The notes under the pieces are model-generated. The model did not search any database. It saw nothing but the letters and a program-made list of their open reading frames with translations, and had not been told where the DNA came from. From Cereibacter_A sp052244495 (lineage in GTDB: Bacteria; Pseudomonadota; Alphaproteobacteria; Rhodobacterales; Rhodobacteraceae), in the NCBI GenBank assembly GCA_052244495.1, contig JBQPXH010000001.1: a DNA stretch of 64,000 bases, one strand, 5' to 3'. A program made the position numbers and the translations under genes. How positions within the stretch are numbered: position 1 is the first letter of the stretch; every line of letters begins with the position of its first letter. Of the stretch, positions 26,911 to 36,090 are shown piece by piece.

Positions 26911-28595
26911 GCGGCTCTCATGCCGCGCCGGCGGCGGAAGAGGAGGGCGGGCAGGAGCAGCGCCGCCGCGAATCCGGCGGCGGGCAGGATCATCTGCAGG
27001 AGTGCGTAGGCACCGACGATGCGCCGGTTTCCGCCCGACGACAGCGCCACTGCCTCGGTTGTGAGGGTGGTGACCCTGCCTCCGCCGATCAGCAGCGTCG
27101 GCAGGTATTGCCCGATCGAGACGGCCATGCCGACCGCGAGGGCCGTCAGCACAGGCCGCAGCAGCATGGGCAGGCGCAACCGCCAGAAGATGCGGTCCGG
27201 CGAGGCACCGAGCGCTGCGCCCACCTGTCCGATCCGCGCGTCCCAGGCACGCCAGGGCGCCGAGAGCGACAGGAAGACATAGGGCAGCACGAAGACCAGA
27301 TGCGCCGCCGCGACCGCGAGTGGCGTGCCGTCGAGGCCGAGGCCGAGCGCCGCCACCTGAAGACCCGGCAGGAAGGCCACCTGCGGAACGATGAGCGGCA
27401 GGTAGAGCGTCGTCATCGCGCGCGGCGAAGGGACGAGCGCGTGACGCTGCTCCGCCTCGAGGCAGGCGAGCGTCAGTGCGAGCGCCGCTGTCGCGACCGC
27501 CGCCGCCAGCCCGAGCGTGAGCGTGGCGGTGCGGGCAAGGTCGGGCGCCGCCTCGCGCCACACGCGGAGGCTGAAGGTCCGCGGAAGCGCGTCGGGAAAG
27601 GTCCAGAGGCCCGCCACGGACCAGACCGCGAGCCCCGCCAGTCCGAGGAAGACCGCCGCGAGCACGAGGGCCGTGCCGCCGAGCGTCAGCGGCCGCAGGA
27701 ACGCATCCAGCGTCACGCCCCGCCATCCGCCGCCAGCCGCGCGCAGCAGCAGGCGGCGCCCCACGATTTCGGCGCTCCGCCAGATCCCGAGCGCCGCCAG
27801 CACCAGCGCGAGCTGCAGGAGCGCCGCCGCCGCGGCGCGGCCCCGCTCGGCCAGCGCCGGATCCGCCATCCAGAGCGCGATCTGCACGGCAAGCGTGGGC
27901 GGACGGTTGGGGCCGAGGATCATGGCCATCTCGACCGCCGACATCGAATAGGCCAGCACCGCATAGCAGGGCAGCCGAATCTGGGCATAGAGCGCGGGAA
28001 GGACGGACAGGGCCCAGCCTGCCGCGCGGCCGTAGCCGAGCGTCTCGGCAAGCATCGTCCGCCGGGCGGCATCGGTCTGGGGCAGGGCGGCCAGCGACAT
28101 CAGGAGAAGGAAGGGCACCTCCTTCGCGACGAGCCCCGCGATCAGAGCCAGGCCCGCAGGGTCGTTCAGCGTCAGCAGATCGGGCGGCACCCCGAGACCG
28201 GTCGCCCAGGGCGAGAGGGCGCGCAGGATCCACCCCGAGGGCGCGATGAGGAAGGCCAGCCCCAGGGCGACCGCCGCATGCGGGACGGCGAGGAGCGGCG
28301 AGAGCAGCTGGAGCACCGCCCCGAACAGTCGCCCGCCGGGCAGAAGGGCAAGGATCAGGAGCGTCAGGCCGAGGGCGAGCGCCGTGGAGGCCATCCCTGT
28401 GACGAGCGAGAGGCGCAGCGAGGCGCCGAGGCCCGGCCAGTCGGCCAGCGCTCGGAAGGCCGCGAGATCGGGACCGTCGCCCAGCCCGAAGGCGGGGGCG
28501 ATGGTGCCCGCAAGCCCCGCCGCCACCGGCAAGAGCATCAGCGCGAGCGTCAGCCGCGGCGCCTGCCGCAGGAGCGCGCCCGCGCCTTTCCTCAC
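26907..28595 (-). CDS. ynjC: ABC transporter permease, two-domain, YnjC-like
   Basis: 562 residues from a GTG that overlaps the binding-protein stop (GTGA); the frame is open further upstream but within that gene. It has two homologous six-helix halves, each with an EAA-type loop (AETLGYGRAAGWALSVLPAL and VGAALGASPDRIFWRLRLPM). This fused form is shared by YnjC, ThiP and iron permeases. Substrate unknown. Confidence 0.85.
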   Translation of the reverse strand: MRKGAGALLRQAPRLTLALMLLPVAAGLAGTIAPAFGLGDGPDLAAFRALADWPGLGASLRLSLVTGMASTALALGLTLLILALLPGGRLFGAVLQLLSPLLAVPHAAVALGLAFLIAPSGWILRALSPWATGLGVPPDLLTLNDPAGLALIAGLVAKEVPFLLLMSLAALPQTDAARRTMLAETLGYGRAAGWALSVLPALYAQIRLPCYAVLAYSMSAVEMAMILGPNRPPTLAVQIALWMADPALAERGRAAAAALLQLALVLAALGIWRSAEIVGRRLLLRAAGGGWRGVTLDAFLRPLTLGGTALVLAAVFLGLAGLAVWSVAGLWTFPDALPRTFSLRVWREAAPDLARTATLTLGLAAAVATAALALTLACLEAEQRHALVPSPRAMTTLYLPLIVPQVAFLPGLQVAALGLGLDGTPLAVAAAHLVFVLPYVFLSLSAPWRAWDARIGQVGAALGASPDRIFWRLRLPMLLRPVLTALAVGMAVSIGQYLPTLLIGGGRVTTLTTEAVALSSGGNRRIVGAYALLQMILPAAGFAAALLLPALLFRRRRGMRAA

Positions 28596-29797
28596 CGGGC
28601 GGTTCCGTATCGGCGCGTCCAGTCCTCGGCAATCCGCTCCATCCAGCTGGCATCCGGTTCGAGAAGGGCCGGGCCGAGTTCGTCCGGGGCGAGCGTGGCC
28701 AGGCCGAGGTCGAGGGCGTCGAAACGCGCCCGGTCCTCGGGCGACAGCCGCGCGAGATCCAGCACGGTCTGGAAGCCGAGCATGGCCGGATCCTGCGCCC
28801 GCGCCTGCACCTCGGGGTCGAGCAGGAGGTTCGCGATCACCTTCGCGCCCGCCTCGTGGCTTGCGTTGAAGGGAATGGCCACGAAGCTCGCATTGCCGAT
28901 GGTGCCGCCCTCGAGCGTGAAGGTGCGGACCGTGTCCGGCAGCTCTCCGGCCGCGATGGCTGCCGAGGCGCGGCCCGGGTTGAAGGCGAAGGAGATGGCG
29001 ATCTCGCCGTCGGCAAAGAGCTGGCCGAGAGCGGGCTCGTTGGCCGGATAGGCGCGACCCTCGCGCCACAGATGCGGCTCCGCCCGGTCGAGCCAGTCCC
29101 AGAGCGGCGCCGTGGCCTCCTCGTAGGTGGCTGGATCGACGGGCTTCTGGAGGAGGCGCGGATCCTCGATCACGCCGTAGAGCACCTGCTTGAGGAAGGT
29201 CGTGCCGAGGTAGTCCGGCGGCTGGGGAAAGGTGAATCTGCCGGGATTGACCTCGATCCAGGCGAGCAGGTCGGAGAGACGGCGCGGCGGCGCGGGCAGC
29301 CGCTCGCTGTCATGCTCGAAGACGAGCTGGGCCATGGCCCAGGGGCTCTCGAGCCCGTCCGTGGCCTCGGTGAAGTCGGTGACGACCGCCGGCTTGCCCG
29401 CGACATCGACGAGGGGCCAGTTCGGGAGGCTCTCGGCGAAGGGTTCGGACAGGAGCCCCTGTGCCTTCATCGCCGCGAAGTTCTCGCCGTTGATCCAGAT
29501 GAGATCGACCGCGCCGCCCTCGCTGCGCCCGGCCTGCTTCTCGGCCAGCACCCGCGCCACCGCGTCAGTCGTGTCCGCAAGCTTCACCTGTTCGAGCGTC
29601 ACCCCGTAGCGTGCGCGCGCCTGATCTCCCACCCACGAGATGAAGGCGTTGATCTTCGGATCGCCACCCCAGGCGTGCCAGTAGACCGTCTGGCCCTCTG
29701 CCTCGGCGAGCACCCGATCCCATGCCTCGTCTGCCCGCGCCGGGGATGCTAGTGCCGCGAGGCAGACCAGCGCCGCCCCCATCGTCCGTCTCAGCAT
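28592..29797 (-). CDS. ynjB: ABC transporter substrate-binding protein, YnjB-like
   Basis: 401 residues. The ATG at 29797 is chosen for its upstream AGGAAGGAG; the frame is open 17 codons further. The signal peptide ends near ARA (about residue 22). The motifs YWHAWGGDPKINAFISW and AVDLIWINGENFAAMK are as I recall for the YnjB family. It starts the operon and is divergent from a CDP-alcohol phosphatidyltransferase, the family of E. coli YnjF. Confidence 0.8.
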   Translation of the reverse strand: MLRRTMGAALVCLAALASPARADEAWDRVLAEAEGQTVYWHAWGGDPKINAFISWVGDQARARYGVTLEQVKLADTTDAVARVLAEKQAGRSEGGAVDLIWINGENFAAMKAQGLLSEPFAESLPNWPLVDVAGKPAVVTDFTEATDGLESPWAMAQLVFEHDSERLPAPPRRLSDLLAWIEVNPGRFTFPQPPDYLGTTFLKQVLYGVIEDPRLLQKPVDPATYEEATAPLWDWLDRAEPHLWREGRAYPANEPALGQLFADGEIAISFAFNPGRASAAIAAGELPDTVRTFTLEGGTIGNASFVAIPFNASHEAGAKVIANLLLDPEVQARAQDPAMLGFQTVLDLARLSPEDRARFDALDLGLATLAPDELGPALLEPDASWMERIAEDWTRRYGTAR

Positions 29798-29919
29798 CCG
29801 GTCTCCTTCCTGGCGCCACCTCGCCAGACCTGACTTAAACCGCGCCACCCCCCGGCGGCAATCGCCGCCGTTGCACCGGCGCAGCGCTTGCGCCAGAGAG
29901 AGATAGTGCAGGAGGCGCC

Positions 29920-30528
29920 ATGCTCGACGGCCTGATGAGACGCCTGATCGACCCGCCGCTGAACCGGGCGGGGCGCGTGCTGGCCCGCCGCGGCTGGAGC
30001 GCGGATGCGGTCACGCTGGCTGGCCTCGCGCTGGGTCTGACGGCGGCCTTTCTGGTGGCGATCGGGGTGCCGACCGCATGGGCCGTCCTGCCCTTCCTTG
30101 CCGGGAGGGTGGCCGACGGGCTCGACGGCGCGATCGCGCGGGCACGGCACAAGACGGACTTCGGCGGCTATCTCGACATCACCTGCGACTTCCTCTTCTA
30201 CGCGGCCTTCCCCCTGGCCTTCGTGCTGCGCGAGCCTTCCGACGGGGTGGCGGGCGCCTTCCTCCTCGCCTCCTTCTATGTCAACGGATCGAGCTTCCTC
30301 GGGTTTGCGGTGCTGGCCGCCCGGCGCGGACTGGAGACGCGGGCGCGCGGCGAGAAATCGCTCTATTTCACCGCAGGGCTTCTCGAAGGCAGCGAGACGA
30401 TCCTCTTCTTCCTGTTCCTGTGCCTTTTTCCGCAGTTCTTCTCTCCCGCTGCCTGGATTTTCGGCACGCTCTGCTTCGTCACCGCCGCGAGCCGCGTGCT
30501 CCTCGCCCGCCGCCTGTTCCGGGATTGA
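29920..30528 (+). CDS. ynjF: CDP-alcohol phosphatidyltransferase family membrane protein, YnjF-like
   Basis: 202 residues with about six membrane segments. The complete catalytic motif is present: Asp66, Asp69-Gly70, Ala73-Arg74, Gly82, Asp86 and Asp90. Such enzymes move a phosphoalcohol from a CDP donor to an alcohol at the membrane. The acceptor and donor here are unknown. E. coli ynjF sits in a cluster with ynjBCD, and here the homologous transporter is divergent, 122 nt away. The gene is separate from the clpPX block downstream. Confidence 0.85.
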   Translation: MLDGLMRRLIDPPLNRAGRVLARRGWSADAVTLAGLALGLTAAFLVAIGVPTAWAVLPFLAGRVADGLDGAIARARHKTDFGGYLDITCDFLFYAAFPLAFVLREPSDGVAGAFLLASFYVNGSSFLGFAVLAARRGLETRARGEKSLYFTAGLLEGSETILFFLFLCLFPQFFSPAAWIFGTLCFVTAASRVLLARRLFRD

Positions 30529-30765
30529 GCGCGCATCGAGCCGCAGGCTGTCCGTGACGGGCGCTCCGGCAGCCGGAAGATCCCCGGAATCCGGGCGCGG
30601 ACGGCCCTTGGCGCGGACCGATGGGCGGATCCGAGGCGCCGATGCCGCGAGCCACCGCAGCCGCCCATTTTTTCCGCCACCCTTGCGGGGGCGGGAGCGC
30701 GCCACTAAGACTCGGGTAACAGCTGGACGATAATCGTTGCAAATATCACGGGACAGCAGGCGCAC

Positions 30766-31398
30766 ATGAAAGACCCTATCGATCTCTACATGAACACGCT
30801 CGTGCCGATGGTGGTCGAACAGACCAGCCGGGGGGAACGGGCCTACGACATCTACAGCCGCATGCTGAAGGAGCGGATCATCTTCCTCTCCGGGCCGGTG
30901 CACGACGGGATGTCGTCGCTGATCTGCGCGCAGCTGCTGTTCCTCGAGGCGGAGAACCCCTCGAAGGAAATCGCGATGTACATCAACTCGCCGGGTGGAG
31001 TGGTGACCTCGGGTCTGTCGATCTACGACACGATGCAGTACATCCGGCCCAAGGTCTCGACGCTGGTGATCGGGCAGGCGGCCTCGATGGGTTCGCTGCT
31101 GCTGACCGCGGGCGAGAAGGGGATGCGTTTCTCGCTGCCCAACAGCCGGGTGATGGTGCACCAGCCCTCGGGCGGCTACCAGGGCCAGGCCACCGACATC
31201 ATGATCCACGCGCGCGAGACGGAAAAGCTCAAGCGTCGGCTGAACGAGATCTACGTCCGGCACACGGGCCAGGACCTCGAAACGGTCGAGGCTGCGCTCG
31301 AGCGCGACAACTTCATGTCGGCCGAGGATGCCAAGGCCTGGGGTCTCATCGACGAGATCCTCGAAAGCCGCAGCAGGGCGGACGACACGGCGAAGTGA
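30766..31398 (+). CDS. clpP: ATP-dependent Clp protease proteolytic subunit
   Basis: 210 residues. The catalytic nucleophile Ser107 lies in GQAASMGS and His132 in MVHQPSGG; the hydrophobic N-terminal and handle regions are typical. It forms tetradecameric barrels that degrade proteins fed by ClpX. clpX follows after 123 nt with a GC-rich hairpin between. No trigger factor gene precedes it, unlike many bacteria. Confidence 0.98.
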   Translation: MKDPIDLYMNTLVPMVVEQTSRGERAYDIYSRMLKERIIFLSGPVHDGMSSLICAQLLFLEAENPSKEIAMYINSPGGVVTSGLSIYDTMQYIRPKVSTLVIGQAASMGSLLLTAGEKGMRFSLPNSRVMVHQPSGGYQGQATDIMIHARETEKLKRRLNEIYVRHTGQDLETVEAALERDNFMSAEDAKAWGLIDEILESRSRADDTAK

Positions 31399-31404
31399 CG
31401 AACG

Positions 31405-31433
31405 GCCCCCCGGCGCCGCGGACGGCGGGGGGC
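31405..31433 (+). terminator. Hairpin between clpP and clpX
   Basis: GCCCCCCG-rich left arm pairs with a GGCGGGGGGC right arm, with a small bulge, followed by GATTTGG. It could be a partial terminator separating clpP from clpX output. Confidence 0.45.
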
Positions 31434-31521
31434 GATTTGGCGTTGTGAAGGTCGGGGGCTTGTCCTAGACTTTCGCTTCAGGCCGGCAGGGTGGGCCCCA
31501 AGGCGACGGCAGAGGACGACG

Positions 31522-32787
31522 ATGGCGAACAATTCTGGCAGCGACAGCAAGAACACCCTCTACTGCTCTTTCTGCGGCAAGAGCCAGCATGAGGTGCGCA
31601 AGCTGATCGCAGGGCCGACCGTGTTCATCTGCGATGAGTGCGTCGAGCTCTGCATGGACATCATCCGCGAGGAGACGAAATCCACCGGCCTCAAGTCGGC
31701 GGATGGAGTCCCCACCCCGCGCGAGATCTGCAAGGTGCTCGACGATTACGTGATCGGGCAGATGCACGCCAAGCGGGTGCTCTCGGTCGCGGTGCACAAC
31801 CACTACAAGCGGCTCAACCACAGCTCGAAGAACGACATCGAGCTGTCGAAGTCGAACATCCTGCTGATCGGCCCGACCGGTTGCGGCAAGACGCTGCTCG
31901 CGCAGACGCTGGCCCGCATCCTCGACGTGCCCTTCACCATGGCGGATGCGACGACGCTGACGGAAGCCGGCTATGTCGGCGAGGATGTCGAGAACATCAT
32001 CCTGAAGCTTCTGCAGGCCTCGGAATACAACGTCGAGCGGGCGCAGCGCGGCATCGTCTACATCGACGAGGTCGACAAGATCACCCGCAAGTCCGACAAC
32101 CCCTCGATCACCCGCGACGTCTCGGGCGAGGGGGTGCAGCAGGCGCTGCTGAAGATCATGGAAGGCACGGTGGCGAGCGTTCCCCCGCAAGGCGGGCGCA
32201 AGCATCCGCAGCAGGAATTCCTGCAGGTAGACACGACCAACATCCTCTTCATCTGCGGTGGCGCCTTCGCGGGTCTTGAAAAGATCATCGCGCAGCGCGG
32301 CAAGGGGTCGGGTATCGGCTTTGGCGCCGAGGTCAAGGATCCGGACTCGCGTGGCGTGGGCGAACTGTTCACCGAACTCGAGCCCGAGGATCTGCTGAAG
32401 TTCGGCCTGATCCCGGAATTCGTCGGCCGTCTGCCGGTGATCGCGACGCTGACCGACCTCGACGAGTCGGCGCTGGTCACCATCCTGACCGAGCCGAAGA
32501 ACGCGCTGGTCAAACAGTATCAGCGGCTGTTCGAGATCGAGGGCACGAAGCTCACCTTCACGGCCGATGCACTGGTCGCGATCGCCAAGCGCGCGATCAA
32601 GCGCAAGACCGGTGCGCGCGGCCTCCGCTCGATCATGGAGGATATCCTCCTCGACACGATGTTCGAGCTTCCGGGCCTCGAGGGCGTGGAAGAGGTGGTC
32701 GTGAACGAGGAAGCGGTGAACTCCGGGGCGAAGCCGCTCCTGATCTACACCGAGGTCACGAAAAAGAAAGACGCGACCGCGAGCTGA
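31522..32787 (+). CDS. clpX: ATP-dependent Clp protease ATP-binding subunit ClpX
   Basis: 421 residues. The N-terminal zinc-binding domain has CSFC near 15-18 and CDEC near 37-40. The AAA+ Walker A is GPTGCGKT, Walker B IVYIDEVDKI, and the substrate loop includes YVGED. It unfolds substrates and hands them to ClpP. A strong intrinsic terminator follows. Confidence 0.98.
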   Translation: MANNSGSDSKNTLYCSFCGKSQHEVRKLIAGPTVFICDECVELCMDIIREETKSTGLKSADGVPTPREICKVLDDYVIGQMHAKRVLSVAVHNHYKRLNHSSKNDIELSKSNILLIGPTGCGKTLLAQTLARILDVPFTMADATTLTEAGYVGEDVENIILKLLQASEYNVERAQRGIVYIDEVDKITRKSDNPSITRDVSGEGVQQALLKIMEGTVASVPPQGGRKHPQQEFLQVDTTNILFICGGAFAGLEKIIAQRGKGSGIGFGAEVKDPDSRGVGELFTELEPEDLLKFGLIPEFVGRLPVIATLTDLDESALVTILTEPKNALVKQYQRLFEIEGTKLTFTADALVAIAKRAIKRKTGARGLRSIMEDILLDTMFELPGLEGVEEVVVNEEAVNSGAKPLLIYTEVTKKKDATAS

Positions 32788-32811
32788 CGGCGCCTCCGCG
32801 CCTGCGGATTC

Positions 32812-32845
32812 GAAGGCGGGTTCAGGCCCGCCTTCTTCTTTTCTG
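32812..32845 (+). terminator. Rho-independent terminator after clpX
   Basis: 9-bp perfect stem GAAGGCGGG/CCCGCCTTC, 6-nt loop, then TTCTTTTCT. It is the clearest intrinsic terminator in the window. Confidence 0.9.
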
Positions 32846-32911
32846 CCGATCCCGCTGGACCTCGGCGGCGGCATTTGCCATATCGGTGCAACAGCTTTCG
32901 GAGGCTCGTGG

Positions 32912-33286
32912 ATGTCCATTCTCAAGCGCGCGATCACCTGGTGGACCGGCCAGACGCTCGGCACCCAGCTTTTCACCTGGCGGTATGGCGTGAAGGTCGG
33001 CGAGGACGAGCAGGGCAACCTCTTCTACACCTCCAAGGACGGGAAGCGCCGCTGGGTGATCTACAACGGAGAGATCGAGGCCAGCCGCATCAGCCCGGAC
33101 TGGCACGGCTGGCTGCACAACACCTGGGAGGATCCGCCGACATCAAGGCCTCTGCTGCACAAGCCGTGGGAGAAGGCGCATGTCGAGAATCTGACCGGGA
33201 CCGACCGCGCCTATGCGCCGCCCGGTTCGATCCGTCGCACCGAGCCGGTGGCCCGGCGTGACTACGAGGCATGGCAGCCCGAATAA
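32912..33286 (+). CDS. NADH:ubiquinone oxidoreductase subunit NDUFA12 (B17.2) family
   Basis: 124 residues. The family pattern is clear: TWRYGVKVGEDEQGNLFY, RRWVIYNGEIEASRISPDWHGWLHN and KPWEKAHVENLTGT. It is an accessory subunit of complex I kept in alphaproteobacteria and mitochondria. GGAGG precedes the ATG. The stop overlaps the mlaD-like start (TAATG), a coupling common in Rhodobacterales. Confidence 0.95.
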   Translation: MSILKRAITWWTGQTLGTQLFTWRYGVKVGEDEQGNLFYTSKDGKRRWVIYNGEIEASRISPDWHGWLHNTWEDPPTSRPLLHKPWEKAHVENLTGTDRAYAPPGSIRRTEPVARRDYEAWQPE

Positions 33287-33756
33287 TGGCCGAGAACCGT
33301 TCAGAAATCCTTGCCGGAGCTGCGGTCCTCGCGGCGGCGATCGGCTTCCTCGTCTATGCCGGCGAGAGCGCAGGGATCACCCGCGACGGCGGCTCCTATC
33401 CGCTGACGGCGAGTTTCCGGTCGGCCGAGGGCATCTCGGTCGGAACCGATGTGCGTCTCGCGGGCGTCAAGGTCGGCACGGTGACGGCGCTTTCGCTGAA
33501 CCCGCAGACCTTCTTCGCCGATGCCACGATCTCGGTCCGGCAAGGGATCGGTCTGCCGACGGATTCTGCCATCCTGATCTCGTCCGAAGGACTTCTGGGG
33601 GGCAACTTCGTCGAACTCGTCCCCGGCGGCGCGCTCGAGAACCTCCAACCTGGCGAGGAGATCGAGGACACCCAGGGGTCGGTCAGCCTGATCTCGCTTC
33701 TGATGAAGTTCGTGGGCTCGGGCGCCGAGGACACGATAAAGGGCGACGAGGGATGA
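33286..33756 (+). CDS. mlaD: MlaD-like MCE-domain lipid transport protein
   Basis: 156 residues. One N-terminal membrane helix (about 8-25) anchors a single periplasmic MCE domain (SAEGISVGTDVRLAGVKVGTVTAL). It should form the hexameric ring of the Mla phospholipid transporter between outer and inner membrane. mlaE and mlaF are not nearby, so the complex would be encoded at split loci. Coupled to both neighbours by overlapping stop and start codons. Confidence 0.9.
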   Translation: MAENRSEILAGAAVLAAAIGFLVYAGESAGITRDGGSYPLTASFRSAEGISVGTDVRLAGVKVGTVTALSLNPQTFFADATISVRQGIGLPTDSAILISSEGLLGGNFVELVPGGALENLQPGEEIEDTQGSVSLISLLMKFVGSGAEDTIKGDEG

Positions 33757-34124
33757 AGATCCTCGCGGCGCTGCTCCTGATGGCCGCGCCGGCGATGGCG
33801 CAGGATCTGCGCACGGCCGAAGGCGGCGGCGCGCTCCTGCGCTGGCTCGACAAGATGTCGGGCGAGACCGCGGATGTGGAACTGCAGCGCGGCCAGTCCG
33901 CGGTCAGCGGCCACCTGACCATCGAACTCGACGAATGCCGTTTCCCCGCGGGCGACCCGGCCTCGGACGCCTATGCCCATCTCACGATCCGGGATTCGCG
34001 CGCGGCCGAGCCGGTCTTCGACGGCTGGATGATCGCCTCGAGCCCGGCACTCTCGGCGCTCGACCACCCGCGCTACGACGTCTGGCTGCTGCGCTGCACC
34101 ACGGACGCCGGGTCGGGCCAGTAG
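33753..34124 (+). CDS. Secreted DUF2155-family protein
   Basis: 123 residues. The signal peptide is MKILAALLLMAAPAMAQ. The body (AHLTIRDSRAAEPVFDGWMIASSPALSALDHPRYDVWLLRC) matches the DUF2155 pattern, with two cysteines that could pair. Role unknown; probably periplasmic. The start overlaps mlaD (ATGA). Its last 52 nt overlap the end of aat on the other strand. Confidence 0.85.
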   Translation: MKILAALLLMAAPAMAQDLRTAEGGGALLRWLDKMSGETADVELQRGQSAVSGHLTIELDECRFPAGDPASDAYAHLTIRDSRAAEPVFDGWMIASSPALSALDHPRYDVWLLRCTTDAGSGQ

Positions 34125-34717
34125 CCCGGCGGCTCGAATTCCGCCGTCCCCGTCAGAGCTTCGGCCAGCCTGTCCTGATAGTCGGCGCGCGAGATCTCGA
34201 CCGCACCCATCGAGGCGAGGTGGGGGGTGAGGAACTGGGTGTCGAAGAGCGTGAAGCCTCCGGCGCGCAACCGGTCGATCAGGAAGGCCAGCGCGACCTT
34301 CGAGGCATCGGTCCGGCGCGAGAACATGCTCTCGCCGAAGAAGGCCCGGCCGAGCGTCACGCCGTAGACGCCGCCCACCAGTGTGTCGCCCTCGCGCACT
34401 TCGAGCGAATGGGCGTGGCCCAGGGCATGGAGGGCGATGTAGAGACGGAAGATCGTGGAATTGATCCAGGTCTCGTCCCGGTCGGCACAGCCCTCGACGG
34501 TGCCCGCAAAATCCTCGTCCACCGAGATTCGCCAGTCCATCCGCCGGATGCGTCGCCCGAGGCTGCGCGAGATCCGGAAGCCGTCGAGGGGGATAATGCC
34601 GCGCCATTTCGGATCGATCCAGTGAATGGCGGGATCGTCGCGCGACTCGGCCATCGGGAAGATTCCCAAGGCATAGGCGCGCAGCAGCAGGCGGGGGGAA
34701 AGTTCGGGCGGCTTCAT
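34073..34717 (-). CDS. aat: Leucyl/phenylalanyl-tRNA-protein transferase
   Basis: 214 residues from the ATG of MKPPELSPRLLLRAYALGIFPM. The signature WIDPKWRGIIPLD, LHALGHAHSLEVREG and LVGGVYGVTLGRAFFGESMFS is complete. It adds Leu or Phe to proteins with N-terminal Lys or Arg, marking them for ClpAP; clpP is 3 kb away. It lies 19 nt after accC and is probably co-transcribed. Confidence 0.95.
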   Translation of the reverse strand: MKPPELSPRLLLRAYALGIFPMAESRDDPAIHWIDPKWRGIIPLDGFRISRSLGRRIRRMDWRISVDEDFAGTVEGCADRDETWINSTIFRLYIALHALGHAHSLEVREGDTLVGGVYGVTLGRAFFGESMFSRRTDASKVALAFLIDRLRAGGFTLFDTQFLTPHLASMGAVEISRADYQDRLAEALTGTAEFEPPGYWPDPASVVQRSSQTS

Positions 34718-34736
34718 GCGCCGCCCGAGCGGAAGG

Positions 34737-36083
34737 TCAGCCGAACTGGGCGGCGAGCCATTTTTCCAGCCAGTGGATATTGTAGTCGCCATTCTGGATG
34801 TCGGGCTCGGCCAGAAGCGCGTGGAAGAGCGGCACGGTCGTGTCGATCCCGTCCACGATCAGCTCGCCCAGCGCGCGGTGCAGGCGCGCGAGCGCCTCGG
34901 GCCGGTCGCGGCCATGCACGATCAGCTTGCCGATGAGGCTGTCGTAGTAGGGCGGGATCGAATAGCCGCCGTAGAGCGCCGAGTCCATCCGCACGCCCAG
35001 ACCGCCGGGCGCATGGAAGACCCGCACCTTGCCGGGGCAGGGGGAGAAGTTCGGCAGCTTCTCGGCGTTGATCCGGACCTCGATGGCGTGGCCGTTGATC
35101 TCCAGCGCCTCCTGGCTGAAGGACATCGGCAGGCCCGCCGCCACGCGGATCTGCTCGCGCACGAGGTCCACGCCGAAGATCGCTTCGGTGACAGGGTGTT
35201 CCACCTGCAGGCGGGTGTTCATCTCGATGAAGTAGAACTCGCCCTCCTCGTAGAGGAACTCGATCGTGCCGGCGCCGATATAGTTGATCCGGGCCACGGC
35301 CTCGGCGCAGATCTTGCCGATCTTCGCGCGCATTTCGGGCGTGATGACCGGGCCGGGGGCTTCCTCGAACACCTTCTGGTGCCGGCGCTGCAGCGAGCAG
35401 TCGCGCTCGCCCAGGTGGACCGCGCGGCCCTTGCCGTCGCCGAAGACCTGGATCTCGATATGCCGCGGCTTCTGGAGATACTTCTCCATGTAGACTTCGT
35501 CATTGCCGAAGGCGGACTTCGCCTCGGCGCGCGCGGTGCGGAAGGCGATCTCGAGTTCTTCCTCGTTGCGGGCGACCTTCATGCCGCGCCCGCCGCCGCC
35601 CGCCGTGGCCTTGATGATGACCGGGAAGCCGATCTCCTTCGCGGTGGCGATGGCGGCCTCGTAGTCCGGCACGCCGCCGTCCGATCCCGGCACGCAGGGC
35701 ACGCCGAGCGCCTTCATCGTGTCCTTCGCGGTGATCTTGTCGCCCATGATGCGGATGTGATCCGCAGTCGGGCCGATGAACTCGATCCCGTGGTCCTGCA
35801 GTGCTTGGGCGAAGGCCGCGTTCTCGGAGAGGAAGCCGTAGCCGGGGTGCACGGCCTCGGCGCCGGTGATCTCGCAGGCCGAGATGATCGAGGCCTTGCT
35901 GAGGTAGCTCTCGGCCGAGGAGGCGGGGCCGATGCAGACGCTCTCGTCGGCCATGCGCACGTGCATGGCATCCGCGTCCGCCGTCGAATGGACGGCGACC
36001 GACCTGATCCCCATCTCCTGGCAGGCCCGGATCACGCGCAGGGCGATCTCGCCGCGGTTGGCGATCAGGATCTTCTCGAACAT
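34737..36083 (-). CDS. accC: Acetyl-CoA carboxylase biotin carboxylase subunit
   Basis: 448 residues. ATP-grasp enzyme with the glycine-rich loop TAGGGGRGMK, catalytic region EFLYEEGEFYFIEMNTRLQVEHPVTE and the N-terminal KILIANRGEIALRVIRAC. It carboxylates biotin on AccB in the first step of fatty-acid synthesis. It follows accB by 7 nt. Confidence 0.98.
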   Translation of the reverse strand: MFEKILIANRGEIALRVIRACQEMGIRSVAVHSTADADAMHVRMADESVCIGPASSAESYLSKASIISACEITGAEAVHPGYGFLSENAAFAQALQDHGIEFIGPTADHIRIMGDKITAKDTMKALGVPCVPGSDGGVPDYEAAIATAKEIGFPVIIKATAGGGGRGMKVARNEEELEIAFRTARAEAKSAFGNDEVYMEKYLQKPRHIEIQVFGDGKGRAVHLGERDCSLQRRHQKVFEEAPGPVITPEMRAKIGKICAEAVARINYIGAGTIEFLYEEGEFYFIEMNTRLQVEHPVTEAIFGVDLVREQIRVAAGLPMSFSQEALEINGHAIEVRINAEKLPNFSPCPGKVRVFHAPGGLGVRMDSALYGGYSIPPYYDSLIGKLIVHGRDRPEALARLHRALGELIVDGIDTTVPLFHALLAEPDIQNGDYNIHWLEKWLAAQFG

Positions 36084-36090
36084 CGGGGCC

